From: Nitrosomonas sp.
GTDB lineage: Bacteria; Pseudomonadota; Gammaproteobacteria; Burkholderiales; Nitrosomonadaceae
Assembly (NCBI GenBank): GCA_024282035.1
Contig: JAMWZR010000024.1
Location: 1 to 35,172, forward strand
DNA: 35,172 bases
Direction: 5' to 3'
The notes below the pieces were generated by a model. It was not told the DNA's origin, ran no database searches, and saw only the letters and a program-made list of their open reading frames with translations. Made by a program: the position numbers and the translations under genes. This document shows positions 33,830 through 35,172 of this stretch, in pieces. Positions within the stretch are counted from its first letter, which is position 1. The number at the start of each line of letters is the position of its first letter.

Positions 33830-35172
33830 ATGCAGGTTTTACGTTCAATCCTGTGCTGGTCAAGTGTGCTTTTTTGTCTGGTTGCTTGTCAAAACAACCC
33901 GCATCCGGTCTTGCCCAGCCTGACTCCCGCTCCTGTTCCGCTTCCATTACCTGCACCTGTTGAGCATACCGTTTCGTTTCAGCGAGAGATAAGACCGATT
34001 ATCGAGACCAAGTGCATGGCGTGTCATAGCTGTTATGACGCACCTTGCCAACTCAAACTGGAAACGACGGAAGGTCTGTTGCGTGGCGCCAACCATGAAT
34101 CCATTTATGACGGGCCACGCACCGAAGCCATGCGACCAACGCGTTTGGGTGTCGATGCGCTGACCATCGATGCGTGGCGTGAACGGGAATTTTATTCGAT
34201 CTTGCAATCCAAGGATCAGAGCAAGCAACCGTTGATGCTGCGAATGATTGCATTGGCCAAGCAATTCCCATTTCCACCCAACAGTAAATTGCCGGATAAG
34301 CTGGAACTGGATATTACTCGAAAGAATCAGTGTGTTTCAGAAGACAAGTTCGACGATTATGCACATGAGCATCCTCACGGCGGCATGCCATTTGCCGTGA
34401 CCGGTCTGAGTGATGAAGAATATGCCCTGGTGGCGGGCTGGGTCGAGCAGGGAGGACAAATTCCGGAAGAAACCATTACCTTGACGAATGCCGAGAAGCA
34501 GGCTGTGAAGGCATGGGAAGCGTTGCTCAATCGAACCGATAAGCGCGGCAAGCTGGTAGCGCGGTGGTTATTCGAGCACTGGTTCATGGCCTCACTGTAT
34601 TTCTCCGACTTGGAGGGAGAGCCTCGGTTCTTTGAAGTGTTACGCTCATCCACTCCATCCGGTCAGGCGATCCAGCCGATTGCGACCGTAAGTCCCAACG
34701 ACGATCCGCAAGGCCCCATTTTTTATCGTTTGCGCCCAGTGCTGGATCGTTTCGTTCACAAGCGGCGTATCAATTATCCACTGAATCGAGCCAAACAAAG
34801 GCGAATTAACGAATTGTTTTTTAGCAAGCAATGGCCGGTCGGCGATTTGCCGGGTTATGGCTATACCGAACGTGCCAATCCGTTTGTCACCTTTGCAGCC
34901 ATTCCAGCCTATGCGCGCTATCGCTTCATGCTGGATGATGCCGAGTATTTCGTGCGGACGTTCATTCATGGGCCGGTATGTCGAGGACAGATCGCCACCG
35001 ATGTGATTCGCGACCACTTCTGGACCTTGTTCCAGGATCCCAAGTCCGATTTATATGTTACTGATGAAGCCTACCGCAAGAAAGTTACACCATTGCTCGG
35101 CATGCCCGGGCAGGATGATGATTTGCTGGCAATGGGCGAGAATTGGCTGCATTATCTCAAGCGACATAACGA
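33830..35172 (+). CDS. cti: Fatty acid cis/trans isomerase (Cti), 3'-truncated by window
   Basis: The first 447 codons of a periplasmic haem-containing isomerase are present; the gene has no stop before the right edge. It converts cis-unsaturated membrane fatty acids to trans, a quick response to solvents, heat or other membrane stress (Pseudomonas Cti). A lipobox CLVAC makes Cys20 the likely lipidated N-terminus, followed by a Pro-rich linker. The cytochrome c-type haem motif is CMACHSCYDAPC (62-73), a Cti signature. HEHPHGGMPFAVTGL, the LVARWLFEHWFMASLYFSD segment and GPIFYRLRPV are also typical. GGAG lies 6 nt before ATG 33830. The family is about 760 aa, so over 300 residues are missing from view. 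A lipoprotein form differs from the plain Sec export described for Pseudomonas, from memory. Confidence 0.93.
   Translation, partial: MQVLRSILCWSSVLFCLVACQNNPHPVLPSLTPAPVPLPLPAPVEHTVSFQREIRPIIETKCMACHSCYDAPCQLKLETTEGLLRGANHESIYDGPRTEAMRPTRLGVDALTIDAWREREFYSILQSKDQSKQPLMLRMIALAKQFPFPPNSKLPDKLELDITRKNQCVSEDKFDDYAHEHPHGGMPFAVTGLSDEEYALVAGWVEQGGQIPEETITLTNAEKQAVKAWEALLNRTDKRGKLVARWLFEHWFMASLYFSDLEGEPRFFEVLRSSTPSGQAIQPIATVSPNDDPQGPIFYRLRPVLDRFVHKRRINYPLNRAKQRRINELFFSKQWPVGDLPGYGYTERANPFVTFAAIPAYARYRFMLDDAEYFVRTFIHGPVCRGQIATDVIRDHFWTLFQDPKSDLYVTDEAYRKKVTPLLGMPGQDDDLLAMGENWLHYLKRHN

Noticed and set aside
1-35172. CRISPR arrays, tRNA/rRNA genes and intact transposases
   Set aside because: I saw no regularly spaced repeats, cloverleaf-like or rRNA-like sequence, or transposase motifs. 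The absence is by eye only; a covariance-model scan would be decisive for RNAs.

Overview
The window is about 35 kb at roughly 50% GC. Its gene content and protein sequences look like a betaproteobacterial ammonia oxidiser of the Nitrosomonas group. The evidence is a cytochrome-c type nitric oxide reductase cluster (norCBQD), a TCA block ordered sdhB-sdhE-gltA-sucA-sucB, and betaproteobacterial-type hom-thrC, DnaE, TrhP and Cti. The genus is an inference from gene content and general protein character; no alignment was run. I found no rRNA, tRNA, intact insertion sequence, prophage or CRISPR array.

Layout: (1) 3-1127, a 5'-truncated gene for a secreted TIM-barrel (glycosidase-like) protein. 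(2) 1354-5002, a Lon-like AAA+/protease followed by a cation diffusion facilitator. (3) 5186-6049 (minus), a secreted protein of six HAF-type repeats. (4) 6341-7570, AlaA-type aminotransferase, then the minus-strand norCBQD operon (12251 down to 7588), then plus-strand hom and thrC (12577-15393). The nor operon sits inverted between aminotransferase and hom, which are usually neighbours in betaproteobacteria. (5) 15578-18018, an accessory stretch: a DUF2971 protein, a small Cys-containing protein, a DUF547 protein and a small lipoprotein on the minus strand. (6) 18397-24827, the TCA block. sdhCDA are not upstream and lpd is not downstream. (7) 25019-26427, two secreted proteins of unknown function facing each other. 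(8) 26616-30104 dnaE (minus), diverging from trhP at 30165. (9) 31551-32570, an Ig-like modular protein. (10) A YheT-type hydrolase (minus), diverging from a lipoprotein fatty-acid cis/trans isomerase that runs off the right edge.

How the genes work together: norCB forms the membrane NO reductase, and NorQ (MoxR-type AAA+) with NorD (VWA protein) activates it. The nor upstream region carries a perfect 8-bp inverted repeat touching a 10/11 match to the NsrR half-site, suggesting NO-responsive control. Hom and ThrC catalyse successive branch reactions from aspartate semialdehyde to threonine. SdhB, SdhE, GltA, SucA and SucB form the core of citrate/2-oxoglutarate/succinate metabolism. Lon-like protease, CDF exporter and Cti fit envelope or proteotoxic stress roles, but are not demonstrably linked.

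The least explained items are the secreted and modular proteins (HAF propeller, PPC/Ig-like protein with a distinctive C-terminal module, and the tryptophan-rich secreted protein at 25019), a terminator written into the last codons of trhP, and a 68-bp palindromic element at 17702-17769.
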